DNA of 64,000 bases. It comes from an uncultured Bacillaceae bacterium (GTDB lineage Bacteria > Bacillota > Bacilli > Bacillales > Bacillaceae_L). This document shows positions 56,592-64,000 of this stretch, piece by piece (position 1 is the stretch's first letter; every line of letters begins with the position of its first letter). Both the position numbers and the translations under genes were made by a program. The notes beneath the pieces were generated by a model. That model ran no database searches. It was not told where the DNA came from and was given only the letters and a program-made list of their open reading frames with translations. The stretch is from positions 62,001 through 126,000 of the forward strand of contig CANMHG010000005.1 in the NCBI GenBank assembly GCA_947497585.1, in the 5' to 3' direction.

Positions 56592-57117
56592 CAACGATCT
56601 CCTCCTTTATCACAAGTTCTTCCATATATCCTTTTAATATCTTTAAAGCTCGATGCTGGGTCGTTTTAACCTTACTTTCAGTCCAGCCTAAGCTTTCTGC
56701 TGTTTCTGAGATGGATAAGGATTGAATATAACGAAGAACCAAAACAAGGCGTTGGTCAACTGTACATTTATCCAAGCATCGGTACATTGTTTGAATCTGT
56801 TCATTTTGTAATGCTATTTCCTCTGGTAAAGGTGCATAATCTATGACCTGCTGCTTATTCCAGTCAAAAGAGTCTAAAATTCTTTGCTTCCAACCCTTCT
56901 GCTTTCTAAAGGAATCAATAGCAACATGCCTAGCTATAGAAAACAACCACGTTTTTTCACTGCTTTTCCCTTCAAACCTATCATAAGATTTCAGTACTCT
57001 TATATATACTTCTTGAACGAGGTCCTCAGCTTGTTCACGATTTTTAACCATATAGAACAAAAATGAAAAGACATCGTGATGATATTTTTCATAGAGCTCT
57101 TGAAACACGGCGTCCAT
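56566..57117 (-). CDS. sigX: ECF RNA polymerase sigma factor SigX
   Basis: SigX controls cell-envelope modification and antimicrobial-peptide resistance genes in B. subtilis. The 183-residue ECF sigma factor has region 2 (about 5-75, NREQAEDLVQEVYIRVLKSY then KTWLFSIARHVAIDSFRKQK) and region 4 (about 105-165, RLVLVLRYIQSLSISETAES then KVKTTQHRALKILKG). The ATG at 57117 follows GGGAGG; the longer frame from 57219 reads through the promoter. It is followed by its anti-sigma gene. Confidence 0.95.
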   Translation of the reverse strand: MDAVFQELYEKYHHDVFSFLFYMVKNREQAEDLVQEVYIRVLKSYDRFEGKSSEKTWLFSIARHVAIDSFRKQKGWKQRILDSFDWNKQQVIDYAPLPEEIALQNEQIQTMYRCLDKCTVDQRLVLVLRYIQSLSISETAESLGWTESKVKTTQHRALKILKGYMEELVIKEEIVDEKVRVER

Positions 57118-57142
57118 ACTTATCCTCCCGTTCAATAAATTA

Positions 57143-57169
57143 GTCGTAACAATGTATTTAAAAGTTACA
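57143..57169 (-). promoter_or_regulatory. Sigma-X-type autoregulatory promoter of sigX-rsiX
   Basis: On the minus strand TGTAAC (57164-57169) and CGAC (57143-57146) are separated by exactly 17 bp, the published sigma-X promoter pattern. It lies 26 bp upstream of the sigX start codon. Autoregulation of the pair follows by inference. Confidence 0.8.
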
Positions 57170-57284
57170 GTTTCTTTTGTTGATTTTTTTAAAGTAGTTG
57201 TAATTATCAACACCCACAATTACATAATCTCTAACATACTATTCTATTAATTTACCATATCGTATTAGCCGAGAAAAGACTATA

Positions 57285-57319
57285 TAAAAATAAAGAATCC
57301 ATCCTACCTGGATGGATTC
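57285..57319 (-). terminator. Intrinsic terminator after resE
   Basis: GAATCCATCC (57295-57304) and GGATGGATTC (57310-57319) form a perfect 10-bp stem followed in minus-strand RNA by UUUAUUUUUA. It closes resDE and insulates sigX. Confidence 0.87.
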
Positions 57320-57381
57320 AATTCTTTATTGCTTTTAAAATGTTTCTCATGGAACAAGATTTTACGTCATTACTCCTCAAA

Positions 57382-59166
57382 TTACTCTATTTTTCGAGGG
57401 ATAAAGAAAGTAAATGTCGTACCTTCGTTTATTTTGCTATGGACAGATATGTGTCCTTGATGTGCGTCAATAATATTTTTTACAATCGCCAAGCCTAAAC
57501 CAGTACCTGATCTTCCTCTTGTTCTAGCTTTGTCAGCCTTATAAAAGCGTTCAAATACAAAAGGTAAATCCTCCTCAGGTATTCCAGATCCTGAATCCTT
57601 AACATCAATCAGTAAGCCACCTTCCTGATGGTCAACCTGTAAGGTAACATTCCCCTCACTCTCCGTATGTCGAAGTGCGTTATCAATGAGGTTTGTTAAT
57701 ACTTGTTCAATTCGATCTGGATCTAACTGAAAAATACCAAGAGAATCATCTTTTATTAAAGATAACTTAATATTTCGGTCTTTGGCAGGTCCTTGAAACT
57801 TTCTTATAATCCTATTTACTAAGTCACTAACTTCTACTTCTTCTATATTAAGACTAATATGACTTGCTTGCATCCGTGCAAGGTCCAGTAAGTCATTGAC
57901 TAACCTTCCCATACGAAGGGATTCATCATAAATCACCTTGGCAATTTCTCTTTTTTCTTCTTCAGTACTTGCAATATCATCGATAATCGCTTCACTATAG
58001 CCTTGAAGCATGGAAATTGGTGTTCTAAGTTCATGAGAGACATTTGCAATAAAATCTTCTCTTAACTTATCTAATCTTCGTTCTTCTGTCATGTCCCTAA
58101 TTACTGCTACTGCTCCGCGGATATAAGTTTGGTTATATAAAGGACTCATTAAAATAACCCAACTACGTCCTTGCATGCTTATTTCGATAATTTGTTCTTT
58201 TTCAAATGAAACAACATTTTGAAATAATTCAGTCATCTCAGAAGGTAATTCTTCTCCATCTTTACTTTGCATACCTTGCTGATAATACCAAGCCTGTAAA
58301 AATCGCTCTGCAGGTGGATTAGTTACTAAAACAGTTCCATCTCTACTTAAGGTAATAACTCCATCGGCCATACTGCTTAATACACTCGATAACTGCTCTT
58401 TTTCCTGGTTAAGAGCATTTAGATTGAATTTAAGTTGCCTGGCCATTTGGTTAAAGGCTACAGCCAATTCTCCAATTTCATCATGAGTTAACATTGGAAC
58501 TTTTGTATCAAACTTCCCTCTTGCCACTTCAAAAGCTGCTTGTCGCATTTTTCTTAGCGGTGCTGTAATTCGAGTGGACAGGAAAAACGCAAAAATTGTA
58601 GTTAATACGATAGCAATTCCTGCGGCAAGTAAGATAAATCTTGTTGTTTGCTTCGTTGTTTCTCTTACTTCGTTTAAGGATTGATATAAAAATACTGCTC
58701 CTTGTTTATTATTATCCACATGTAAAGGTGTACCAATTATAAACATCTCTTCAGAATTGCCATTTGTAAAATTGCTTCCGTTTAAATCCATACGTTGTGA
58801 GACAGTCTTATCATCAGTAATGGTTTTGTACAACTCAGGATGGTTTTCTATAAATTTATAGGTTAAACCTTTACCTCCCTGATCGCCTGGGGAATACCAA
58901 TGTGTGTCTTCATCTTCAATTATAATAACATTTGTATTATCATCTATTAGCTCCCATGAAATTTCTCTTGCTAGTTCTTTATCCTTATGCGACTCCATAA
59001 TGAAAGCAATCTTTGATGCGATTTGGGTTAAGCCTTGCTCAGCCTCTCGCACGTGGTAATTCTCAAAGAACTCTAATAGCAGAATAGTTAATGTAAATAA
59101 TACAAATGAAACGAGTAATAAAATGGTAATCCAAAGCTTACCTACTACACTTCGCCAAAACATCAT
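57382..59166 (-). CDS. resE: Sensor histidine kinase ResE
   Basis: ResE senses oxygen limitation/nitric oxide-related signals and phosphorylates ResD. The 594-residue protein has a membrane helix (about 11-31), an extracellular domain, a second helix (about 177-196), HAMP (about 197-250), PAS (about 260-360), the phosphoacceptor motif [15 protein letters not shown] and an ATPase domain with [20 protein letters not shown] and [12 protein letters not shown]. The ATG overlaps the resD end (ATGATG) by 4 bp. Confidence 0.95.
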   Translation of the reverse strand: MMFWRSVVGKLWITILLLVSFVLFTLTILLLEFFENYHVREAEQGLTQIASKIAFIMESHKDKELAREISWELIDDNTNVIIIEDEDTHWYSPGDQGGKGLTYKFIENHPELYKTITDDKTVSQRMDLNGSNFTNGNSEEMFIIGTPLHVDNNKQGAVFLYQSLNEVRETTKQTTRFILLAAGIAIVLTTIFAFFLSTRITAPLRKMRQAAFEVARGKFDTKVPMLTHDEIGELAVAFNQMARQLKFNLNALNQEKEQLSSVLSSMADGVITLSRDGTVLVTNPPAERFLQAWYYQQGMQSKDGEELPSEMTELFQNVVSFEKEQIIEISMQGRSWVILMSPLYNQTYIRGAVAVIRDMTEERRLDKLREDFIANVSHELRTPISMLQGYSEAIIDDIASTEEEKREIAKVIYDESLRMGRLVNDLLDLARMQASHISLNIEEVEVSDLVNRIIRKFQGPAKDRNIKLSLIKDDSLGIFQLDPDRIEQVLTNLIDNALRHTESEGNVTLQVDHQEGGLLIDVKDSGSGIPEEDLPFVFERFYKADKARTRGRSGTGLGLAIVKNIIDAHQGHISVHSKINEGTTFTFFIPRKIE

Positions 59167-59879
59167 CCATTAACTACCTCAAACTTGTAACCAACACCCC
59201 ATACAGTCACAATCATTTTAGCAGCTTCTGCAGAAACCTTGTTTAGCTTTTCTCTAAGTCGTTTTACATGTGTGTCGACAGTACGAAGATCTCCGAAAAA
59301 TTCATAGTGCCATACTTCCTTCAACAGCTGCTCTCTATCAAATACCTTATCCGGAGCTTTTGCTAGGAAATATAGTAACTCATATTCTTTTGGAGTTAAT
59401 CCAACTTCTCTGCCATCTGCAGTTACTCGGTGTGCATCATTATCTATCGTTAAATGTGGAAACACAATAACATCCTTCGTTGTTGTTTCCGTTTGCAAGT
59501 AAGATGTTGAGGAAGAACGTCTCAATAGTGCTTTTACTCTTAGAACTACTTCACGCGGACTAAACGGCTTAACGATATAGTCATCTGTCCCTACTTCAAA
59601 ACCTTGTACACGATTTACTTCTTCACCTTTTGCTGTAAGCATAATAATTGGAGTAGCCTTTTTTTCACGTAATTCACGACAAACTTCAATACCATCTTTT
59701 CCAGGCATCATGATATCTAGAAGGATCAGGTCATAATCTGTTTGGATAGCTTTTTCTAAGGCCTGATCACCATTTTCAGCCTCTTCAATTAGATAGTTTT
59801 CGCGTTCTAAATACATTTTTAATAAGCGGCGAATTCTTTCTTCATCATCAACAACTAAAATTCTTGCTTCATTTTCCAT
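59163..59879 (-). CDS. resD: Response regulator ResD
   Basis: ResD activates anaerobic respiration and cytochrome genes, including resABC and qcr-type targets in B. subtilis. The 238-residue OmpR/PhoB-type regulator has the receiver acidic pair [10 protein letters not shown], phosphoacceptor D55 in [11 protein letters not shown], Lys in [10 protein letters not shown], and a C-terminal winged helix ([34 protein letters not shown]). The start follows AAGGGAG. A terminator upstream shows that resDE can be transcribed separately from resABC. Confidence 0.95.
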   Translation of the reverse strand: MENEARILVVDDEERIRRLLKMYLERENYLIEEAENGDQALEKAIQTDYDLILLDIMMPGKDGIEVCRELREKKATPIIMLTAKGEEVNRVQGFEVGTDDYIVKPFSPREVVLRVKALLRRSSSTSYLQTETTTKDVIVFPHLTIDNDAHRVTADGREVGLTPKEYELLYFLAKAPDKVFDREQLLKEVWHYEFFGDLRTVDTHVKRLREKLNKVSAEAAKMIVTVWGVGYKFEVVNG

Positions 59880-59987
59880 TCAAAAACAACTCCCTTAATC
59901 TCTATCTTTAAAAGAATAATTTATATTATTACCACTATAGTAACCGTATTTTTAGAAAACCTCTGTAACATTTATCACATTCTTGTA

Positions 59988-60019
59988 TTAAAAAGACCTT
60001 CTCCATTCTGGGAAGGTCT
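59988..60019 (-). terminator. Intrinsic terminator after resC
   Basis: Minus-strand RNA AGACCUUC pairs with GAAGGUCU over 8 bp, followed by UUUUUAAU. It separates resABC from resDE by partial or full termination. Confidence 0.8.
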
Positions 60020-60037
60020 AATGTATTTATTGCATCA

Positions 60038-61210
60038 TTAAGCGTAAGAGTGTAGACCAGCGATTACCAAATTGACAAAAATAAGGTTAAACATAATAAT
60101 TGCAAAGCCAATAACTGCTAACCAAGCTGATTTCTCACCATGCCAGCCTTTTGAGAGGCGCAAATGTAAGTACGCAGCGTAGAATAACCATGTGATAAGT
60201 GCCCACACTTCTTTAGGGTCCCATCCCCAGAATCTAGTCCATGCAATTTGTGCCCAAATCATTGCGAAAATTAGAGCTCCTAATGTAAAGACTGGGAAGC
60301 CTATCGTAACAGAACGATAGCAAATCTCATCCACAAGATCTAAGTTAATATTTTTTACAAATGGTTGAATTGCTGCTGCAATTCTCTTACGTAATACTAG
60401 TCTTAAAATACCATATAATAAAGTTCCAACTATAAATGACCAAATAACTGTATTTAATTTACGTGCACTAATAATTGCTGGTAATTCAATAAATGGTTCT
60501 AGTTTATTCTCAGTAAGTAGTTCACCTTCATTAGGCCCTACTAATGCAGGAAGATGAAAGACCATTTCTGATTCTACATCATTTTTATCAATCCATTTAA
60601 AGGTTGACTCATACCCCATTCCTCCAAAAATTGAGGATACAACAATGAAGCCCACTGTTACGACTAAAGTATACATAATTGATTCAAGCCAGAAAGTCTT
60701 CTTGCTTTTAACCGATTGATCTACAGCTTTCACTAAATATAGGACACCAGCTACAAAGCTAATTGCAAGAATAGCCTGTCCTGCCGCGGCAGTTGAAACG
60801 TGAATAGCAAGCCAATCACTTTGTAAAGCCGGGATTAGTGGAGAGATTTCCCTTGGGAACATGCTTGCATAAGCAATTAACAGAACTGCAACTGGTAAAG
60901 TAAATAAGCCAAGAGCACTTGTTTTATACATGAAATAAATAATAATAAATGCTAATACTAACATCATGCCAAAGAATGTTGTAAATTCAAAAAGATTACT
61001 TACAGGAGCATGTCCTGCTGCAATCCATCTAGTAATAAAATAAGCTGTTTGAAAAATAAACCCTAAAATTGTAAGTCCAATTCCAATATTAGCCCACTTT
61101 TTTACATTCGATTTACTATTTTTATCGCGAATTGAACCAGCAAATACAAATGTAGCGATTAAATAAAGAAAAAATGCTACGTATAAAAAATTCCCACTAA
61201 GTTCAGCCAC
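60038..61210 (-). CDS. resC: Cytochrome c biogenesis protein ResC (CcsA/CcsB type)
   Basis: ResC with ResB forms the system II haem exporter and cytochrome c synthase. The 390-residue membrane protein has about eight helices, the periplasmic haem-handling tryptophan-rich motif [14 protein letters not shown] near residue 325, and conserved histidines (for example [12 protein letters not shown] and [18 protein letters not shown]). The start is GTG directly after the resB stop, with GGGAG upstream. Confidence 0.94.
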   Translation of the reverse strand: MAELSGNFLYVAFFLYLIATFVFAGSIRDKNSKSNVKKWANIGIGLTILGFIFQTAYFITRWIAAGHAPVSNLFEFTTFFGMMLVLAFIIIYFMYKTSALGLFTLPVAVLLIAYASMFPREISPLIPALQSDWLAIHVSTAAAGQAILAISFVAGVLYLVKAVDQSVKSKKTFWLESIMYTLVVTVGFIVVSSIFGGMGYESTFKWIDKNDVESEMVFHLPALVGPNEGELLTENKLEPFIELPAIISARKLNTVIWSFIVGTLLYGILRLVLRKRIAAAIQPFVKNINLDLVDEICYRSVTIGFPVFTLGALIFAMIWAQIAWTRFWGWDPKEVWALITWLFYAAYLHLRLSKGWHGEKSAWLAVIGFAIIMFNLIFVNLVIAGLHSYA

Positions 61211-62863
61211 CTATTTTTCACTCCCTTTTGTGACTTTTTCTTCTTCTTGTGTCTGGTCAATAGGTAGGTTTAATTTCGAGTCAATTAGGATAGTATTAAT
61301 CTCATTTTTTAAACCAAACCAGTTTTTATTTGTGTGACCAGCAATCAGAATCTCACTATTTACTTTTTGTACCCATACTCGACGGTGAACCCAATACATA
61401 CCTTGGATAACACCAATCATAAAAATTATTCCACCTAATCCTAAGATCCAAAGTGTAAAATCACGCCTTACGATTAATGCAGAAACATCCTTCGTTTCGA
61501 TTCCAGAGAAAGACATTTTATAAGTATTATCCCCAAAAGGTTCTAAGTTTTGTTGGATTGCTACAAAGCTAATTTCACCTTCTGGTTTTTCTGGACTATA
61601 CATTTTAAATACAAAGGCCGGGTTATTTGGTATCTTCGACCTTGTAGCAGGATTTCCATCATTGTCAAAATAAAAATCCGGAAAATAGCTTACAATTTCA
61701 ATTGAGTAGTTATTTTTTAGGTCGTATTTTAGTTGTGGGTCACGAAGGTCAATCTTGATGTTTCCCATTGTTTCTTGACTTGCCTTATTTACCAAATTAA
61801 ATGACATAGTGCTAAGTTCATCTAATTTATAATCTACCTGGTACAAAGCATAATGATCATGTTTTAAAGGAATATTAACCTTAATATCATGATCTTTTAC
61901 CTTAATTAGTTCTGCCTCTTCACCTGGTATTGCATTTTCGTCACGTTCATAAAGAGTTACACTTGTTTGGTAATTCTTCACAACCATTCCGCTTCCTGCA
62001 CGGTTTATAGCCTCATTAAATACTTCATCTTCCTTACCTTCTTCATAAACTTCCTTTATAAACTCTTCATTTTTCAAGAAGTATTGTCCGTTGGTTCCAG
62101 GAATGCTTTTTGTTTCTCCTTCACGTATCCACATTACTTCATCGGTATACATACCAGGGAAAAAGCGAAGCATAGCCCCTATAAGAAAAATAATAAGACC
62201 AACATGGTTTACATATGGACCCCATCTAGAAAAACGGCCTTTTTCGGCAAGAATATTACCATTTTCTTCTCTGACGTTGTAACGCTTCTTTTGAAGATTT
62301 GATTTTATAGTATCATAGATTTCCTCATAATTATCTACTTTAGTACTACTAAATAAACGTTGACGTCGTAAAAATCCTTCATTTCTTGTAACTCCTTGCT
62401 TTTTTAAAGCACGATATAAAGGAACAACACGATCCAAACTACATATCACAAGCGATATACCAATTGATGCGATAAGTATCATATACCACCAAGAACCGTA
62501 TAAATTATGAAATCCAAGCTGGTAATACATTGCTCCTGTAAATCCATACTGATCCTCATAATATTCAGCTGGTGTAACTGTAGGCGGTATATACATTTCT
62601 TGTGGATATATCGTTCCAAGTGCCGATGCAACTAAAGTTACAACAATTAACCAGACTCCTACCTTAACAGATGAGAAAAAGTTCCAAATCTGATCTATTA
62701 CTGTTTTATTATAAGTTTGAGAGCGCCTTGCACTCCCCTCATATCTCATATCTAAAAGTTTTTGACTAGTATCTTCGATTAAAGGTTTACCACATGATTC
62801 ACATAACACAGTCCCATGTGGGTTAACATGTCCACATTCACACTTTACTTGTTCAAGTTCCAT
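61211..62863 (-). CDS. resB: Cytochrome c biogenesis protein ResB
   Basis: ResB is the partner of ResC in system II cytochrome c maturation. The 550-residue protein has an N-terminal zinc-ribbon-like segment (VKCECGHVNPHGTVLCESCG), helices at about 73-93, 129-150 and 219-237, a large extracellular domain (about 240-480) and a last helix (LWILGLGGIIFMIGVIQGMYW). The start follows AGGGAG. It lies 15 bp after resA in resABC. Confidence 0.94.
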   Translation of the reverse strand: MELEQVKCECGHVNPHGTVLCESCGKPLIEDTSQKLLDMRYEGSARRSQTYNKTVIDQIWNFFSSVKVGVWLIVVTLVASALGTIYPQEMYIPPTVTPAEYYEDQYGFTGAMYYQLGFHNLYGSWWYMILIASIGISLVICSLDRVVPLYRALKKQGVTRNEGFLRRQRLFSSTKVDNYEEIYDTIKSNLQKKRYNVREENGNILAEKGRFSRWGPYVNHVGLIIFLIGAMLRFFPGMYTDEVMWIREGETKSIPGTNGQYFLKNEEFIKEVYEEGKEDEVFNEAINRAGSGMVVKNYQTSVTLYERDENAIPGEEAELIKVKDHDIKVNIPLKHDHYALYQVDYKLDELSTMSFNLVNKASQETMGNIKIDLRDPQLKYDLKNNYSIEIVSYFPDFYFDNDGNPATRSKIPNNPAFVFKMYSPEKPEGEISFVAIQQNLEPFGDNTYKMSFSGIETKDVSALIVRRDFTLWILGLGGIIFMIGVIQGMYWVHRRVWVQKVNSEILIAGHTNKNWFGLKNEINTILIDSKLNLPIDQTQEEEKVTKGSEK

Positions 62864-62878
62864 GATAAAACTCCCTAA

Positions 62879-63400
62879 CTATGGCTTAATAAGCTCCATT
62901 TTGTCCATAACCATTCGTTCAGTCATACTACCAGTAATAATTTCTATAACTCTTCCATCTTTATCAATTAGTAGCGTTGTTGGTAATGGATCAATACCAT
63001 ATGCATTTAACACCTGATCCCCTTTATCAATCACTACCGGAAATGTTAATCCATAACTATCAACGAATTTCCTTACACTAAATAATGGTTCACCAACATT
63101 TACGGCTATAATCTGTACGCCCTGGTCCTTATAAACATTATACTGGTTCTCCATATATGGCATTTCCTTTTCACAAGGTTTACACCAAGTACCCCAGAAA
63201 TTCAAGAAAACACCTTGTCCGCGATAATCCGATAAGCGGTGTTTCTCCCCATTTAAGTCTGAAAGAACAAAATCAGGTGCCATATCTCCAACATTAACTT
63301 TCGCCTTACTCACAAAAAAATTACTGTATAAAGTATAGCCTAGTGCAGACGCAAGTAATAATAGAATAATTGTCCGAATAACCAACCGATTCTTCTTCAT
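62879..63400 (-). CDS. resA: Thiol-disulfide oxidoreductase ResA
   Basis: ResA is a membrane-anchored extracytoplasmic thioredoxin-like protein that reduces the CXXCH haem-binding cysteines of apocytochrome c. The 173-residue protein has an N-terminal anchor (LVIRTIILLLLASALGYTLY) and the redox motif FWGTWCKPCEKE, with the conserved Glu in NVGEPLF and a cis-Pro in DPLPTTLLID. I set the ATG at 63400, which restores the family N-terminus MKKNRLVIRT. GGGAG is about 12 bp upstream. It opens resABC. Confidence 0.93.
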   Translation of the reverse strand: MKKNRLVIRTIILLLLASALGYTLYSNFFVSKAKVNVGDMAPDFVLSDLNGEKHRLSDYRGQGVFLNFWGTWCKPCEKEMPYMENQYNVYKDQGVQIIAVNVGEPLFSVRKFVDSYGLTFPVVIDKGDQVLNAYGIDPLPTTLLIDKDGRVIEIITGSMTERMVMDKMELIKP

Positions 63401-63557
63401 GATAAAAAAACTCCCTACCTGCCGTATTCCTAACAAAAGTCTTTGATGCATAGGTGCATAAAATCTCACCTTAAATTATAGCATTTTTCAACAATAGTAC
63501 CTTCTCAATAATATGAAGGTTATGTGACAAAATAAAGTAGCTCCCATTAAAACACTT

Positions 63558-63586
63558 GAAGAAATCAACCGTTTGGTGATTTCTTC
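63558..63586 (-). terminator. Probable terminator after rluB
   Basis: GAAGAAATCAACC (63558-63570) and GGTGATTTCTTC (about 63575-63586) pair over 12 bp with one bulge. The minus-strand U-tract is displaced (CAAGUGUUUU), so the efficiency is uncertain. Confidence 0.6.
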
Positions 63587-63598
63587 TACTTGACAAAA

Positions 63599-64000
63599 TT
63601 AGTTTAGTCTATGTCCCTTTGTTGTAACAATCGCTCGTAATTGTTTTACTTCATGAGGTGATAGTTCCCTTGAATCACCTGTGCTTAGTCCAGACAGAGT
63701 TAGGAAACCATATTTTTCTCGCTTTAGCTTTAACACTTCATGGCCGATTGCATCAAACATTCTACGTACTTGTCTATTTCTACCTTCATGTATCGTTATC
63801 TCTATAATTGCAGTTTGTTTTTTCTTGTCTACGGATAACATTTTAACCTTTGCAGGTGCCGTTTTTCCGTCTTCTAACTGTATTCCCTTTTCTAATAATC
63901 GTAATTTTTCCTTTGTAGGAATTCCCTTAACCTTTGCTACATAAAGTTTATCTACTTCATGTTTTGGATGCATTAAAAGGTTTGCAAATTCACCGTCGTT
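63599..64000 (-). CDS. rluB: 23S rRNA pseudouridine synthase RluB (3' part, cut by window edge)
   Basis: The C-terminal 133 codons of an RsuA/RluB-type pseudouridine synthase. The frame is open to the window end and reads NDGEFANLLMHPKHEVDKLY, where the DGEFANLL segment follows the catalytic-domain pattern. It continues with KVKGIPTKEKLRLLEKGIQL and the family signature IHEGRNRQVRRMFDAIGHEV. The S4 domain and catalytic Asp are beyond the edge. Position upstream of resABC matches rluB of Bacillus. Confidence 0.92.
   Translation of the reverse strand, partial: NDGEFANLLMHPKHEVDKLYVAKVKGIPTKEKLRLLEKGIQLEDGKTAPAKVKMLSVDKKKQTAIIEITIHEGRNRQVRRMFDAIGHEVLKLKREKYGFLTLSGLSTGDSRELSPHEVKQLRAIVTTKGHRLN

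Noticed and set aside
57118-57219. 34-residue N-terminal extension of SigX
   Set aside because: It reads through the sigma-X promoter and has no ribosome site.

Overview
The window is an AT-rich chromosomal segment of an aerobic, endospore-forming member of the Bacillaceae. The evidence is the sporulation and germination genes (spoIVA, sleB-ypeB, cotJABC), the menaquinol:cytochrome c reductase genes qcrABC, the cytochrome c biogenesis/ResDE cluster, TRAP (mtrB) with a TRAP-type trp leader, and ypdA of bacillithiol redox metabolism. Gene order closely follows the Bacillus subtilis region from qcrC to rluB. I see no rRNA, tRNA, prophage, transposase or CRISPR array. Most genes are on the minus strand; plus-strand genes are ypzI, ansA, cotJABC, fer and serA.

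Layout: 1-1540 is the 5' part of the qcr operon with its promoter. 1632-5007 holds ypiF, ypiB, ypiA and an unusual 303-codon gene that looks like a shortened, metal-ligand-less hydantoinase relative. 5246-16633 is the aromatic supraoperon (aroC-aroB-aroH-trpEDCFBA-hisC-aroA). It carries a complete TRAP-controlled leader in front of trpE (promoter, GAG/UAG repeats, antiterminator, terminator and a Shine-Dalgarno-sequestering hairpin), but tyrA is absent from its expected place between hisC and aroA. 16799-22737 holds cheR, ndk, the menaquinone/heptaprenyl genes (hepT, menG, hepS), mtrB, folE and hbs. 23460-35948 holds spoIVA, yphF, yphE, gpsA, der, the yphA/yphB/small-subunit trio, the tiny plus-strand ypzI, fni, the S1-domain gene ypfD, plsC, cmk, ypfB and the PilZ gene ypfA.

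36117-42942 holds ypeB and sleB (spore cortex lysis), prsW, ansA, ypdA and gudB. SleB carries a long glutamine-rich tandem-repeat linker. 43514-50631 holds mecB/ypbH, ypbG, a small membrane protein, the cotJABC spore-coat operon, ypbE, ypbD, recS and ypbB. 50956-54039 holds fer, serA and a PHP phosphatase gene. 54142-57117 holds an M23/LysM envelope protein and the sigX-rsiX pair with an evident autoregulatory sigma-X promoter. 57382-63400 is resA-resB-resC and resD-resE, and the window ends in the 3' part of rluB.

The most interesting non-genic signal is a family of 126-152-bp palindromic repeats (six full-length copies and one deletion derivative), all intergenic. Their core is conserved and their arms vary in sequence while staying self-complementary. 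In the aromatic region, mtrB encodes the tryptophan sensor and the leader at 13663-13927 is its target, so sensor and target lie about 7.5 kb apart in this window.
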